Shown: positions 18,479-27,149 of the stretch, piece by piece
Layout of the letters: every line of letters starts with the position of its first letter
Position numbering within the stretch: the stretch's first letter is position 1
NCBI RefSeq assembly: GCF_001668725.1
Contig: NZ_LZKL01000033.1
Span: 1-64,000 of the forward strand
Direction of reading: 5' to 3'
Origin: Mycobacterium sp. E787
Lineage (GTDB): Bacteria; Actinomycetota; Actinomycetes; Mycobacteriales; Mycobacteriaceae
Length of the DNA: 64,000 nt
Position numbers and translations under genes: made by a program
Notes under the pieces: model-generated
The model's input: only the letters and a program-made list of their open reading frames with translations
Told to the model about the DNA's origin: nothing
The model's database searches: none

Positions 18479-19729
18479 CTACGCCGCGTGCTTCGCGAGC
18501 GTGACGGCGATGCGCAGTTCGGTCTCGCTGACGTCGATTGCAGGTGCCCGCGGCGGGGCGGCCGATCGGTAGGTATGCCCGGTCGGTGTGGTGAATTCGG
18601 CTGTGTGCGTATGGTTGTCGTCGACCATGGTGCGCACCCGCCAGCCGGCGGCTTCCTTGGTGTAGTTGCAGGCCGCGCAGGAGCCCAGGCCGTTGTCGGC
18701 GGTGGTGGGCCCGCCGCGGGCCCAGGGCTGCGCGTGGTCACGGTGGCGGATGGGCGCGTCGCAATAGGGCGTGCGGCAACGTTGATCTCGCAGCTCGATG
18801 AAGCTTGCCAGGCCGCGCGGGAAGAGCCGCGCCCGTGACTCCATGGTCACCAGCGCCCCGGCCGCCGGGTGGGCGTAGAGCCTGCGCAGGGTGGCCCGCG
18901 AGCGCCGGTCGCTGACGGCGCCGGCGACCAGCGATCGCGCGACCGCCGCCGGAATAGGCCCGTAGCCGCCGAGATCGGCCGGTGTGTCGGCGCCGCCCAG
19001 CAGCGTTTCGTCGGTGAGGACCAAATTGACCGCGATGGGGGTAGGGACCGCCGCCGGGCGCCCGGTGACCCGTTCGACGAGCGTGTCGGCCATGACCTGT
19101 CCCCGCGAGCGGTCATCGAAGGTGGTGTCGGCGGACCGCTTGAGAGCCGCGAACACCGAAACGCCTTGGGTGACCGGCAACAACGCGGTCACATACGTCA
19201 TCGTGTCGGGTGCGGGCCGGATGGTGACCGTGCGCTCGTTCTCGGCCTTGGCCGCGCGCTCGACCACCGCGTGCGGGTCCAGTCGGTAGGCGATCGCCTT
19301 GGCGGCCGCTGCCACCCGCGCGTCACCCATCCCGTCCAGGCCGGCGGGATCGGCGCACATCTCGACGTCGAGCCTGCGGCGGTCCTCGACGTCGAGGCAG
19401 GCGCTTTCGCGCACGATCAGGGTGGCCCGCCATTCCGAGAGCGCCCCGCACTCCAGCGCGGCCAGCGTGTGCGGCATCTCGTGCACCAGCGCCTTGGCGA
19501 AACCCAGGTGCCGGCCACCTCGGGCCGGGGAATCCCGCCGCGCCAGGGCGATCTCGCCGGCGACGCCCCGTCCGCGCCGCGCCGCGGGGACCCCGGTCGC
19601 CGCTTCGGCGGCCCTGCGCTCGGTATCCAGGGCGACCGCCAGCCGGGCCTGATGCGCGGCCGCAGCGGACTTGACCCTCTCCAGCTCGGCGATGCGCTCT
19701 ATCAGCGCCGATTGTCGATCATCGAACAT
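18479..19729 (-). CDS. DUF222-HNH nuclease-like protein (13E12 repeat family)
   Basis: This 416-residue protein has an N-terminal DUF222 helical domain (about 1-300) and a C-terminal HNH region. In that region CRTPYCDAPIRHRDHAQPWA and GGPTTADNGLGSCAACNYTK supply two Cys pairs, the HRDH motif and an Asn. The 13E12 family is multicopy in mycobacteria and includes DNA-damage-inducible members. The position and neighbours match, from memory, M. tuberculosis Rv3074. ATG 19729 lies inside a perfect SOS box, so transcripts are probably leaderless or nearly so and LexA would block both promoter and start. Nuclease activity is predicted, not shown. The stop is adjacent to that of the convergent DsbA-fold gene. 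Confidence 0.92.
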   Translation of the reverse strand: MFDDRQSALIERIAELERVKSAAAAHQARLAVALDTERRAAEAATGVPAARRGRGVAGEIALARRDSPARGGRHLGFAKALVHEMPHTLAALECGALSEWRATLIVRESACLDVEDRRRLDVEMCADPAGLDGMGDARVAAAAKAIAYRLDPHAVVERAAKAENERTVTIRPAPDTMTYVTALLPVTQGVSVFAALKRSADTTFDDRSRGQVMADTLVERVTGRPAAVPTPIAVNLVLTDETLLGGADTPADLGGYGPIPAAVARSLVAGAVSDRRSRATLRRLYAHPAAGALVTMESRARLFPRGLASFIELRDQRCRTPYCDAPIRHRDHAQPWARGGPTTADNGLGSCAACNYTKEAAGWRVRTMVDDNHTHTAEFTTPTGHTYRSAAPPRAPAIDVSETELRIAVTLAKHAA

Positions 19730-19737
19730 GTGTTCGA
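19722..19737. promoter_or_regulatory. LexA SOS box
   Basis: TCGAACATGTGTTCGA matches the mycobacterial LexA consensus TCGAAC-N4-GTTCGA at all twelve fixed positions. It overlaps the start codon of the DUF222-HNH gene (ATG 19729-19727 on the minus strand). The DUF488 gene starts 42 bases away on the other side and could also be affected. Confidence 0.9.
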
Positions 19738-19778
19738 GTATACCTGACCGGCCGACAAGATGCCGTTACGCTGGCTGC

Positions 19779-20126
19779 ATGGGCCGAATCCGGGTCGCGC
19801 GGGTGTACGAGGAGGCCGATCCCGACGACGGCCAGCGGGTCCTGGTGGACCGCATCTGGCCGCGCGGGTTACGCAAGGACGATCCGCGGGTCGGCAGGTG
19901 GTGCAAGGACGTCGCGCCGTCGAAGGAACTTCGCGAGTGGTACCACCATGACCCTGGAAAGTTCGATCAGTTCGCCGCGCGCTACGCCGACGAACTGCAC
20001 GACAGCCCGGCGTTGGCGGAGCTGCGAAAGCTGACCAAGCGCGGCGCCGTGACCCTGGTGACGGCCACCCGCGAAGTCGACGGCAGTCACGCCGCGGTCC
20101 TGGCGGAGCTGCTCACGAGCCGGTGA
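19779..20126 (+). CDS. DUF488 family protein
   Basis: This 115-residue protein has the DUF488 signature: RVARVYEEADPDDGQRVLVD, IWPRGLRKDDPRVGRWCKDV, WYHHDPGKFDQFAARYADEL and a late GAVTLVTATREVDGSHAAVL. The single Cys in WCKDV and the WPRG motif are conserved in the family, whose biochemical role is unsettled. It corresponds in order to M. tuberculosis Rv3073c, from memory. It is divergent from the SOS-controlled HNH gene with 49 bases between the start codons, so it may share LexA control. mbtK follows on the same strand after 33 bases. Confidence 0.88.
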   Translation: MGRIRVARVYEEADPDDGQRVLVDRIWPRGLRKDDPRVGRWCKDVAPSKELREWYHHDPGKFDQFAARYADELHDSPALAELRKLTKRGAVTLVTATREVDGSHAAVLAELLTSR

Positions 20127-20159
20127 TCCGCGGGCGGCTCGGTAGGCTGGTCGGTGGAT

Positions 20160-20789
20160 ATGACCGAACCCGAAATGATCTTGCCGCGGGAACTGGCCGA
20201 CATCAGCGATGAGGTGCGTCAGGTGCCCCCGCCGCCCAGCACGGCTGAGGTTCCCGAGCCCTACGCTTTCCGGCTCGCCGACCCGGACGCCGACGCGGAG
20301 ATGGTCGCCGAGTGGATGAGCCGGCCCGCGCTCGCCGAGGCCTGGGAATCCGCCTGGCCGGCCGAGCGCTGGCATCGCTACCTGGGCGCGCAACTGGACG
20401 GTGAGTATTCGCGACCGTTTTTCGCCAGTCTGGATGGGCAAGACCGCGCCTACATCGAATTGTACCGAGCCGCAAAGGATTCCATTGCCACCCGGTATGA
20501 AGCCGATCCCTACGACTTGGGGATCCACGCGGCCATCGCCGACGAAGGGCTGGTGAACCAGGGCATCGCCGGGTACGTGCTGCCGCATTTCGTGGCCAGC
20601 GTGCTGGGCCAGGAGCCGTTGTGCCGCCGGATCATGTTCGATCCCGACCACCGCAACAAGACGGCACGGCGATTCTGCGAGCGCGCCGGCTGCGCATTCC
20701 TCGGCGAGCACGACATGTCGAATCGGCGTATGGCGCTGTTCGCGCTGCCGCGCACACCCGGGGACGTGCCCAGGCTTCGCGCCACCTGA
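20160..20789 (+). CDS. mbtK: Lysine N6-acyltransferase MbtK (mycobactin side chain)
   Basis: This 209-residue GNAT-fold enzyme transfers the long acyl chain to the epsilon-amino group of a mycobactin lysine, a step in siderophore synthesis. It matches remembered M. tuberculosis Rv1347c in length and along the sequence: MVAEWMSRPALAEAWE, RWHRYLGAQLDGEYSRPF, AYIELYRAAKD, DPYDLGIHAAIADEGLVNQG, and CRRIMFDPDHRNKTARRFCE near the end. The key His (GIHAAIAD) and Asp (FDPDHRN) are present. ATG 20160 is preferred; GTG 20154 is two codons upstream. No IdeR iron box is seen in the 33 bases upstream, so iron control is not evident here. Confidence 0.92.
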   Translation: MTEPEMILPRELADISDEVRQVPPPPSTAEVPEPYAFRLADPDADAEMVAEWMSRPALAEAWESAWPAERWHRYLGAQLDGEYSRPFFASLDGQDRAYIELYRAAKDSIATRYEADPYDLGIHAAIADEGLVNQGIAGYVLPHFVASVLGQEPLCRRIMFDPDHRNKTARRFCERAGCAFLGEHDMSNRRMALFALPRTPGDVPRLRAT

Positions 20790-21164
20790 TCACTGCTGGG
20801 CGACCCATTGCCCGAATGTCGCGGCGGCGATGCCGAGCGCGACGCTGACGACGATGTTGGCCAGCGCCGTCCAGGTTTGGCGCTCCTCGCCGAGGCGCTG
20901 CGTCTCCAGCATCCAGGTGGAAAAGGTGGTGTAGGCGCCGACGAACGCCGTCCCGGCCAGCAGCGCCGCGTCCCTGCTCAACACCAGGCCCCCGAGGAAA
21001 CCGAGCAGCGCGGCGCCGCTGACGTTCACCGCGAGCGTCCCGAACGGAAAGGCCCGGGCCGCTCGCCGGGCCACCGCACCGTCGATCACGAAGCGCAGCA
21101 CCGACCCGAAGCCGCCGACGAGCGCTACGCCGGTCCACAGCAAGGCCGTTGATATCCCGGTCAT
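20790..21164 (-). CDS. crcB: CrcB/Fluc fluoride channel subunit A
   Basis: This 124-residue four-helix membrane protein exports fluoride as a dual-topology dimer. Family motifs are [12 protein letters not shown] (about 18-29), [19 protein letters not shown] (about 41-59, the conserved Asn) and [14 protein letters not shown] (about 74-87). It overlaps the second crcB by four bases (ATGA at 21161-21164), so the two subunits are translationally coupled and probably make an antiparallel heterodimer. Its stop is directly next to that of the convergent mbtK. The pair corresponds to M. tuberculosis Rv3069/Rv3070, from memory. Confidence 0.92.
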   Translation of the reverse strand: MTGISTALLWTGVALVGGFGSVLRFVIDGAVARRAARAFPFGTLAVNVSGAALLGFLGGLVLSRDAALLAGTAFVGAYTTFSTWMLETQRLGEERQTWTALANIVVSVALGIAAATFGQWVAQQ

Positions 21165-21556
21165 CGACGGACTCGTACCCGGCGAACCAAAGCGGTCGCC
21201 AGGTACACGGCCAGCAATCCCAACACGATGCTGCTGGTGGTGTATGCGGCGGCCTTGACCCAATGGCCGTGCTGAATCATGTTCACGGTCTCGACCTGCA
21301 TCGTCGAGAAGGTGGTCAACCCGCCGCAGAGTCCGGTGCCGAGCAGGGGTCGCCGGTAGCTCGACAGCGGCAGCCGCTCGAGCAGGCGGGTCGTGAAGTA
21401 GCCGACCAGAAACGCGCCGACGATGTTGGCCGTGAAGGTGGACCACGGCCAGTGCTCCGCGTCGCGGATGACGAGGGTGTTCAACGCCGCGCGGGTTAGA
21501 GTACCGATCGCACCACCGACGAAAACCGCGGCCAACTCGCGATAGTCGTGTGCCAC
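21161..21556 (-). CDS. crcB: CrcB/Fluc fluoride channel subunit B
   Basis: This 131-residue paralogue of the downstream subunit has the motifs [13 protein letters not shown] (about 14-26), [20 protein letters not shown] (about 38-57) and [17 protein letters not shown] (about 73-89). The C-terminus is basic (VRRVRVRR), while subunit A ends VAQQ; opposite charge bias fits paired subunits inserted in opposite orientations. GTG 21556 is the start. The 133 bases up to pgmA are a divergent promoter region, and I could not find a convincing fluoride riboswitch in them. Confidence 0.92.
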   Translation of the reverse strand: MAHDYRELAAVFVGGAIGTLTRAALNTLVIRDAEHWPWSTFTANIVGAFLVGYFTTRLLERLPLSSYRRPLLGTGLCGGLTTFSTMQVETVNMIQHGHWVKAAAYTTSSIVLGLLAVYLATALVRRVRVRR

Positions 21557-21689
21557 GGTCGGTTTCCCTTCGGTGTGCGAGTGCTGCGCTTAGCAGCGTA
21601 GGGGGTCGACTTACCAGAAGGTGAACCCGGGAAGTACCTGAGAAGTCCAAGGCGGCGGGGCGCGCCGGGCACGGGCAGAATTGGTGACC

Positions 21690-23327
21690 ATGGCCCACCC
21701 GCGCGCCGGTCAGCCGGCCCAGCCCGAAGACCTCGTCGATCTGCCCCACCTGGTCACCGCGTACTACTCGATCGAACCCGACCCGGAGGACGTCGCCCAG
21801 CAGGTGGTGTTCGGCACGTCGGGTCACCGCGGGTCGGCCCTGGGCGGGGCGTTCAACGAGGCCCACATCCTGGCCATCACCCAGGCCATCGTCGAGTATC
21901 GCCGGACCCACGGCACCACCGGGCCGCTGTTCATCGGCCGTGACACGCATGGTCTTTCCGAGCCGGCGTGGGTGTCGGCGCTCGAGGTGCTGGCCGCCAA
22001 CGACGTTGTGGCGATGATCGATTCGCGCGACCGTTACACCCCGACGCCGGCGGTCAGCCACGCCATCCTGACCTACAACCGAGGCCGCACCGACGCGCTT
22101 GCCGACGGCATCGTCGTCACGCCGTCGCACAACCCGCCGTCCGACGGCGGTTTCAAGTACAACCCGCCCAACGGCGGGCCCGCCGACACCGACGCAACCA
22201 ACGCAATTGCCAAGCGCGCCAACGAGATTCTGCGCAGCGGGTCGGGCGTGCAGCGGGTGCCGCTGGCCCGCGCGCTGCAGGCCGTCCAGCGCTACGACTA
22301 CCTGGGCACCTACGTCGACGACCTGCCCAACGTGGTCGACGTCGACGCGATCCGCGCGGCCGGGGTGCGGATCGGCGCCGACCCGCTCGGCGGCGCCAGC
22401 GTCGACTATTGGGGCGAGATCGCGCAGCGGCACGGGCTGGACCTGACCGTGGTCAATCCGCTGGTCGACGCGACGTGGCGGTTCATGACGCTCGACCACG
22501 ACGGCAAGATCCGGATGGACTGCAGTTCGCCGGACGCGATGGCTGGGCTCATTAACGTGATCGCCACCTCGGACCGCTACCAGATCGCCACCGGCAACGA
22601 CGCCGACTCCGACCGCCACGGCATCGTCACCCCCGACGCGGGCCTGCTGAACCCGAACCACTACCTGGCGGTGGCCATCGACTACCTCTACACGCACCGC
22701 CCGTCGTGGCCGGACGGCATCGCCGTCGGCAAGACGGCGGTCAGCTCGTCGATCATCGACCGCGTGGTCGCCGGCCTGGGCCGCAAGCTGGTCGAGGTGC
22801 CGGTCGGGTTCAAGTGGTTCGTCGACGGCCTGATCGGCGGCACGATCGGTTTCGGCGGCGAGGAGTCGGCCGGGGCGTCGTTCCTGCGGCGCGACGGCTC
22901 GGTGTGGACCACCGACAAGGACGGCATCATCCTGGCGCTGCTGGCTTCCGAGATCCTGGCCGTCACCGGCCTAAGCCCGTCGCAGCGATATGACGAGCTG
23001 ACCGCGAAGTACGGCACGCCGTTCTACGCGCGGGTCGACGCGCCGGCCGATCGTGAGCAGAAGGCCCGGCTTTCCCGGCTGTCGACCGAGCAGGTGACCG
23101 CGACCGAGGTGGCCGGGGAGCCGATCACCGCGAAATTGACCGCCGCCCCCGGCAACGGGGCCCCGCTCGGCGGGCTGAAGGTGACGACGGCCAACGCGTG
23201 GTTCGCCGCCCGGCCGTCCGGCACCGAGGACGTCTACAAGATCTATGCCGAGTCCTTCAACGGGCCCGAGCACCTGGCCGAGGTGCAGAAGGCCGCGCGC
23301 GATGTGGTCAATCAGGTGATCGGTTAA
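21690..23327 (+). CDS. pgmA: Phosphoglucomutase (alpha-D-glucose 1-/6-phosphate)
   Basis: This 545-residue enzyme interconverts glucose 1-phosphate and glucose 6-phosphate, feeding glycogen, trehalose and cell-wall glycan synthesis. It matches remembered M. tuberculosis PgmA (Rv3068c) almost throughout: [20 protein letters not shown] near the start, the phosphoserine loop [20 protein letters not shown] (Ser at about 148), the metal loop [14 protein letters not shown] (about 301-314), [18 protein letters not shown], and the phosphate-binding [17 protein letters not shown] near the end. ATG 21690 agrees with the homologue; GTG 21684 and TTG 21681 are upstream alternatives. A tRNA gene follows after 61 bases. 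Confidence 0.96.
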   Translation: MAHPRAGQPAQPEDLVDLPHLVTAYYSIEPDPEDVAQQVVFGTSGHRGSALGGAFNEAHILAITQAIVEYRRTHGTTGPLFIGRDTHGLSEPAWVSALEVLAANDVVAMIDSRDRYTPTPAVSHAILTYNRGRTDALADGIVVTPSHNPPSDGGFKYNPPNGGPADTDATNAIAKRANEILRSGSGVQRVPLARALQAVQRYDYLGTYVDDLPNVVDVDAIRAAGVRIGADPLGGASVDYWGEIAQRHGLDLTVVNPLVDATWRFMTLDHDGKIRMDCSSPDAMAGLINVIATSDRYQIATGNDADSDRHGIVTPDAGLLNPNHYLAVAIDYLYTHRPSWPDGIAVGKTAVSSSIIDRVVAGLGRKLVEVPVGFKWFVDGLIGGTIGFGGEESAGASFLRRDGSVWTTDKDGIILALLASEILAVTGLSPSQRYDELTAKYGTPFYARVDAPADREQKARLSRLSTEQVTATEVAGEPITAKLTAAPGNGAPLGGLKVTTANAWFAARPSGTEDVYKIYAESFNGPEHLAEVQKAARDVVNQVIG

Positions 23328-23344
23328 TCGCCTGACCAGCGGCT

Positions 23345-23373
23345 TTGAACCCATCTTGCCAGTGGTGTAGCTT
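23345..23373 (+). promoter_or_regulatory. Promoter candidate for tRNA-Ala
   Basis: TTGAAC (23345-23350) and TAGCTT (23368-23373) are separated by 17 bases, a fair match to a housekeeping sigma promoter. The -10 ends 15 bases before the mature tRNA. Confidence 0.5.
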
Positions 23374-23388
23374 CGATTGGCACGACTT

Positions 23389-23461
23389 GGGGCTATGGCG
23401 CAGCTGGTAGCGCACCACACTGGCAGTGTGGGGGTCAGGGGTTCGAGTCCCCTTAGCTCCA
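23389..23461 (+). tRNA. tRNA-Ala (GGC)
   Basis: The 73-base sequence folds as a cloverleaf. The acceptor arms GGGGCTA and TAGCTCC pair with one G-U and are followed by discriminator A. There is a D arm with GCGC ... GCGC. The anticodon stem CCACA/TGTGG carries the loop CTGGCAG with anticodon GGC at 23422-23424. The T arm is AGGGG-TTCGAGT-CCCCT. The encoded 3' bases are ACAGG, so CCA is added after transcription. It reads GCC codons, common in this genome. Confidence 0.95.
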
Positions 23462-23630
23462 CAGGTAGAAGTTTGAGGCAGATGTGGGGCTCTCGTTTGC
23501 CGCACTGCGACTGCCGCGAGCGGACCGTCCTATTTTTTGTGCTGTCCAGATGAACGGCTTTGGTTATCGAACTGCCCCGCGGTCGGCCAAGCAAGTGATC
23601 GAGTCAGACGGCCCGTGATAGGCACGGTAC

Positions 23631-24293
23631 GTGACCGAGCCGCCGCTCCTCCTTGCACTGGACTTGACTGGCACGTTCGCTTTCGGACTGAACGGGGCGC
23701 TGACCGCGGTGCGCGCGGTGCGACTCGACATCGTCGGCGTGGTAACCCTCGGCTTGATCACAGCGGTGGGTGGCGGTGCGCTTCGAGATGTTCTCATCGG
23801 TGACATACCGCCAGCCACATTCAGGGATTGGCGGTACTTCACACTTGCCATTGGCGGTGGCTTGATTGCGTTTGCGCTGAGCAAGTGGCTTGATCGGCTG
23901 GAGACCCCGATCATCGTGCTGGATGCCATCGGGCTGAGTGTGTTTGCGGTCATCGGCGCGCGCAAGGCGCTGGAGTTTGGACTCGGCATCGCGCCGGCGA
24001 TTCTGCTTGGCGCCGTCACCGGGGTAGGCGGAGGCACGATCCGCGACGTCATGGTGGGACAGATCCCTACTGTGCTGCGGAGCGAGCTATACGCAATTCC
24101 CGCCATAGTGGCGGCGGGTATCACGGTCGCGACTGTCCAGTCGGGTGTCTACGGCCTACCGGCCGCGCTGGCGGCAGCAGCGGTCTGCTTCGTCATCCGC
24201 ATGCTCGGCGTGCGATTCGGCCTGAACGCCCCAAGCCCGCCAGGGGGCGATTCCGGGGCGGCGAGCTCGGAGCCCGGGCCGGATCATTGTTGA
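23631..24293 (+). CDS. TRIC/UPF0126 family cation channel
   Basis: This 220-residue inner-membrane protein has about seven hydrophobic segments and two copies of the family motif: TLGLITAVGGGALRDVLIGD (about 39-58) and LLGAVTGVGGGTIRDVMVGQ (about 123-142). These internal repeats with GGGxxRD are the hallmark of the TRIC fold (trimeric cation-selective channels, mainly K+). It ends in a Gly/Ser/Pro-rich tail. GTG 23631 is the start. The gene sits 169 bases after the tRNA and ends one base before the stop of the convergent amidohydrolase. Confidence 0.88.
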   Translation: MTEPPLLLALDLTGTFAFGLNGALTAVRAVRLDIVGVVTLGLITAVGGGALRDVLIGDIPPATFRDWRYFTLAIGGGLIAFALSKWLDRLETPIIVLDAIGLSVFAVIGARKALEFGLGIAPAILLGAVTGVGGGTIRDVMVGQIPTVLRSELYAIPAIVAAGITVATVQSGVYGLPAALAAAAVCFVIRMLGVRFGLNAPSPPGGDSGAASSEPGPDHC

Positions 24294-24294
24294 G

Positions 24295-25560
24295 TCAATT
24301 GCCTAACCAGGCAAGTGCGGCGACGACGATGGCTTGGGTCCCGGTGTCGAGCGTGGGTTGGATCACGGGCGCGAAGGTCGGCGAGTGGTTGACCGGGATG
24401 TCCTGGGCGACCCGGCCGGATTTGACCGCCTCGCGGTATTGCTGCTCGTCAATGCCGCCGATGCCCCAGTAGGTGTAAGGAACGCCGAGTGCGTTCGGGA
24501 TATCGCTGAAATCCTCGCTTGCCGACTGCGGGGCCATCGGGGTGAACCGGTCGCCGAAGTAAACCGCGAACGCGTCGCTGACGCGGTCAGTGACTTCGTC
24601 GTCGTTCACGGTGAGCGGGAAGCGGTCATAAAGCTCGAACTCGGGTTCCTGCGGCGAGTTTGACGCCTGGCACTCAGCGACGACGATGCGCCGGATGCTG
24701 TCGAGCACCGCTTTGCGGACAGATTCGTCATACGTTCGCAGATTGAGCTCAAGCACGGCATGATCGCCAATCACATTGCTCTTGGTGCCCGCGTGGATGC
24801 TTCCGACCGTCAGGACCACGGTGTCGGTCGGTGCGACCTCCCGGGACACGATCGTCTGCAGCCGAACCACGATCATCGATGCCAGCACGACGGGATCGAT
24901 CGCCGCCTGCGGCATCGATCCATGCGCTCCCCGACCGTAAACCGTGATCCGCATACTGTCGGCGGCCGAGAGCACGGGCCCACGGTGCGTGCCGACGTGG
25001 CCGGCGGGTGCGGGAAGGACGTGCTGGGCAAGGGCGACGTCGACGGACGGAACAGCGTCAGAAAGCCCGTCATCGACCATGCCCCGTGCCCCGTCGGCGA
25101 CCTCTTCGGCCGGCTGGAACAACGCCACGAGCGTCCCGTGCCAGTGCTGAGCTCCGTCGGCAAGCAACGAGGCCGCGCCGAGCAGACAGGCGACGTGCAC
25201 GTCGTGGCCGCAGGCGTGCATGACTGGCACCTCATCGCCGGCGGCGTCCGTAGCGCGGACCGTACTGGCATACGCAAGGCCGGTCGCCTCCTCGACGGGC
25301 AGCGCGTCCATGTCGGCGCGCACCAGCACGGTAGGTCCACCGCCGTTCCGCAGGATTCCGACGACGCCCGTGCCGCCGACGTTGTCGCGGACGTCGTAGC
25401 CCCATGCGCGCAACCTCTCGGCCGCCAGCTCCGCGGTGCGGTGTTCCTGATGCGACAGTTCGGGGTGCCGGTGGATATCGCGATAGAGATCCTCCTGCCA
25501 TTCCCGGATCTCGGGCAGGCGTTCCAAAATCGCGGCGGACGGGCTAGTCGCGGTGCTCAT
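24295..25560 (-). CDS. M20-family amidohydrolase / aminoacylase
   Basis: This 421-residue zinc hydrolase resembles hippurate and N-acyl-amino-acid amidohydrolases (IAA-amino-acid hydrolase-like). Metal-site motifs are TVLVRADMDALPVEE (about 76-90), VPVMHACGHDVHVACLLGAA (about 111-130), LVALFQPAEEVADGARGM (about 144-161) and a late APQSASEDFSDI. The dimerisation lid carries the conserved GRGAHGSMPQAAIDP His. It would release an amino acid from an N-acyl or aryl conjugate in the cytosol. No secretion signal is seen. The upstream gene on this strand is the Tat-exported DUF1906 protein, with 60 bases between them. Confidence 0.9.
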   Translation of the reverse strand: MSTATSPSAAILERLPEIREWQEDLYRDIHRHPELSHQEHRTAELAAERLRAWGYDVRDNVGGTGVVGILRNGGGPTVLVRADMDALPVEEATGLAYASTVRATDAAGDEVPVMHACGHDVHVACLLGAASLLADGAQHWHGTLVALFQPAEEVADGARGMVDDGLSDAVPSVDVALAQHVLPAPAGHVGTHRGPVLSAADSMRITVYGRGAHGSMPQAAIDPVVLASMIVVRLQTIVSREVAPTDTVVLTVGSIHAGTKSNVIGDHAVLELNLRTYDESVRKAVLDSIRRIVVAECQASNSPQEPEFELYDRFPLTVNDDEVTDRVSDAFAVYFGDRFTPMAPQSASEDFSDIPNALGVPYTYWGIGGIDEQQYREAVKSGRVAQDIPVNHSPTFAPVIQPTLDTGTQAIVVAALAWLGN

Positions 25561-25620
25561 CTATTGCCCTCCAATACCCTTCGTGTTCGGCGCTTCCGCA
25601 CACCCCCACGAGTCACAGGC

Positions 25621-26448
25621 TCAGGGATGTAGGTTCCACTGACCGCAATCCTCAGCAAGGACGTCGTTGACGTCGACCTCGAGTCCCCCGACCACCGGGC
25701 CAGGATTCGACGCCGTACTCACCACGCGTTGGTAGAGAACCGCGGCAGGGTCGACTTGGCCGCGGGACCAGGACCGGGTCTGCCAAGCCCACCGGCGGCC
25801 GGGGGTGCGCGAACTTCCGATGACGCCGTCGGCGGCGGCCCATCGGCATACATCGATACCGCCGTAGACGCCGGTGCGCTGGACTCCGAGTACCGAATTG
25901 ATTCCGCGAAACCACTTGAGTGCCAGATTGTTCCAGGTGTCGTGGTTTATGTCCTCGTCGACGCTGAAGAAGATCGGGGCACTCTGACCGCCGCCCGCCG
26001 CGGTATGCAGCTGCCAGGCGGTGCGAGCATCGGCGACGCCGCCCTCGAACCCGCGCCTGAAGTCCGATGGTGCTGTCCCGCCGGGCTTTCCGTATTGGTA
26101 ATTGCTGACGATCATCAGCCCGGCAGCGGTCAGCTGCTCGGCGTAAGGCCGGGTGATCGGCTTGGCGCCCATGGACGAGCCGGGACGCGATAGCGACACG
26201 TAGTTGATGACCCCGGCGTAGCCGGCAGCTCGGATGTGCTCCGCCGGAATTTGGCGCATGGCGAAGTCGATCAGTTTGGGGGTGGCGGCAGGTGCCGTAG
26301 GGATGGCAGCCGCCGTAGGGACGGCGATATTTGCCGATGCCGCAAACAGCCCCGGCAGTGCGGACATAGCGACGGCGCAGCGCAATACGTCGCGCCGGGG
26401 AATGGCGCGCGATCGCCGGAGGCGCGCATTCACCGACAAGTCCTGCAT
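25621..26448 (-). CDS. Tat-exported DUF1906 glycoside-hydrolase-like protein
   Basis: This 275-residue protein is a relative of M. tuberculosis Rv2525c, a Tat substrate. The N-terminus has IPRRDVLRC (Arg pair at about 18-19) and a hydrophobic region ending near AAA-IPTAP, a plausible Tat signal with a longer lead than usual. The DUF1906 domain follows: KLIDFAMRQIPAEHIRAAG, GVINYVSLSRPG, IVSNYQYGKPGG, APIFFSVDEDINHDTWNN, RTGVYGGIDVCRWAAADG and a late GLEVDVNDVLAEDCGQW. The acidic residues in FSVDEDIN and LEVDVND sit where lysozyme-like (GH25-like) enzymes carry catalytic acids. Activity is unproven. Upstream lies the palindrome TTGAC-N4-GTCAA. Confidence 0.88.
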   Translation of the reverse strand: MQDLSVNARLRRSRAIPRRDVLRCAVAMSALPGLFAASANIAVPTAAAIPTAPAATPKLIDFAMRQIPAEHIRAAGYAGVINYVSLSRPGSSMGAKPITRPYAEQLTAAGLMIVSNYQYGKPGGTAPSDFRRGFEGGVADARTAWQLHTAAGGGQSAPIFFSVDEDINHDTWNNLALKWFRGINSVLGVQRTGVYGGIDVCRWAAADGVIGSSRTPGRRWAWQTRSWSRGQVDPAAVLYQRVVSTASNPGPVVGGLEVDVNDVLAEDCGQWNLHP

Positions 26449-26465
26449 CGCGTGATGGTAAATAT

Positions 26466-26479
26466 TTGACTTTTGTCAA
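26466..26479. promoter_or_regulatory. TTGAC-TTTT-GTCAA palindrome upstream of the DUF1906 gene
   Basis: A perfect inverted repeat, TTGACTTTTGTCAA, lies 17 bases before the ATG at 26448 in a locally AT-rich stretch. It resembles the TTGA/TCAA half-sites found around the MarR gene start, but with six rather than four bases between the TTGA and TCAA cores. It may be an operator. Confidence 0.45.
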
Positions 26480-26572
26480 CAGAAGTAGCGTGTGGTAGTC
26501 GATATCAAATCGGTCTTTGTGGTTCACCGGCCTGAGTCAATGGCTGGGTCAGGACCCCGCGGCCGCGGGCTA

Positions 26573-27052
26573 TTAGGGCTCGTCTTCGGTGGGGGAGTCG
26601 TCGTTTTTGGCCAGGTGGCGCAGGACGCGTTCGTTGAGCGCGGCGAGCATGTCGAGCTCGGCCGGGCTGAGCAGGTCGATAAAGTTCCGGCGGACGTCCT
26701 CCACGTGCCCGGGCGCCGCCTTCTCGATGGCGGCGCGGCCGGCCGGCAGCAGGCAGACCATCGTGCTGCGGGCGTCGTCGGGGTTGGGCTCGCGACAGAT
26801 CAGCCCGTCCTTTTCCATCCGCCGCACCTGGTGGGAGACGCGGCTCTTCTCCCAGCCCAGTGTGTTGCACAGCTCGTGGGCGGGCATGCGGTCGCCGTCG
26901 TGACCCGAGAGCACCGCCAAGATCTCGTAGTCGGCGCCGGACAGGCCCGATTCCTGCAACCCGCGGTTCAGGTGCACATCAAGCTGGTGATGCGCGTGCT
27001 GGAAGGCCCGCCAGGCGCGGTCTTCACGCGGGTTCAGCCAATTCGGTTCCAT
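26573..27052 (-). CDS. MarR-family transcriptional regulator
   Basis: This 159-residue winged-helix regulator shows AFQHAHHQLDVHLNRGLQES, the HTH region DYEILAVLSGHDGDRMPAHE and LCNTLGWEKSRVSHQVRRME, and the wing KDGLICREPNPDDARSTMVC. ATG 27052 (MEPNWLNP) is preferred to an upstream frame starting at 27094, which would run through the palindromic operators. It is divergent from a Rossmann reductase gene, the usual arrangement in which MarR represses itself and its neighbour. The inducing ligand is unknown. Confidence 0.92.
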   Translation of the reverse strand: MEPNWLNPREDRAWRAFQHAHHQLDVHLNRGLQESGLSGADYEILAVLSGHDGDRMPAHELCNTLGWEKSRVSHQVRRMEKDGLICREPNPDDARSTMVCLLPAGRAAIEKAAPGHVEDVRRNFIDLLSPAELDMLAALNERVLRHLAKNDDSPTEDEP

Positions 27053-27074
27053 CAGCGTCCATGCTAGCCGATTG

Positions 27075-27117
27075 GTTGACGCATCAACAAACATAGGCCT
27101 AAGGTGGACACGTCAAC
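27075..27117. promoter_or_regulatory. Paired MarR operator candidates in the divergent promoter
   Basis: GTTGA-CGCA-TCAAC (27075-27088) is a perfect palindrome, and GTGGA-CACG-TCAAC (27104-27117) is the same pattern with one mismatch. Their centres are 29 bases apart, close to three helical turns. They lie between the MarR start (27052) and the reductase start (27150), so both promoters could be controlled. Confidence 0.65.
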
Positions 27118-27149
27118 TTTTTCGGCCTCAATCCAAGAACGGACACCTC

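Noticed and set aside
21557-21689. Possible fluoride riboswitch before crcB
   Set aside because: I looked for the conserved fluoride-riboswitch sequence and pseudoknot pattern on the crcB strand and found nothing convincing.
20790-22697. A 635-codon minus-strand frame
   Set aside because: Only its last 124 codons, the CrcB protein, are real. The remainder is antisense to pgmA and in another frame from the second crcB.
25679-25689. TCGAGTCCCC matching the tRNA-Ala T arm, as a possible att duplication
   Set aside because: Only about ten bases agree and they fall inside the DUF1906 coding sequence. No integrase is near.
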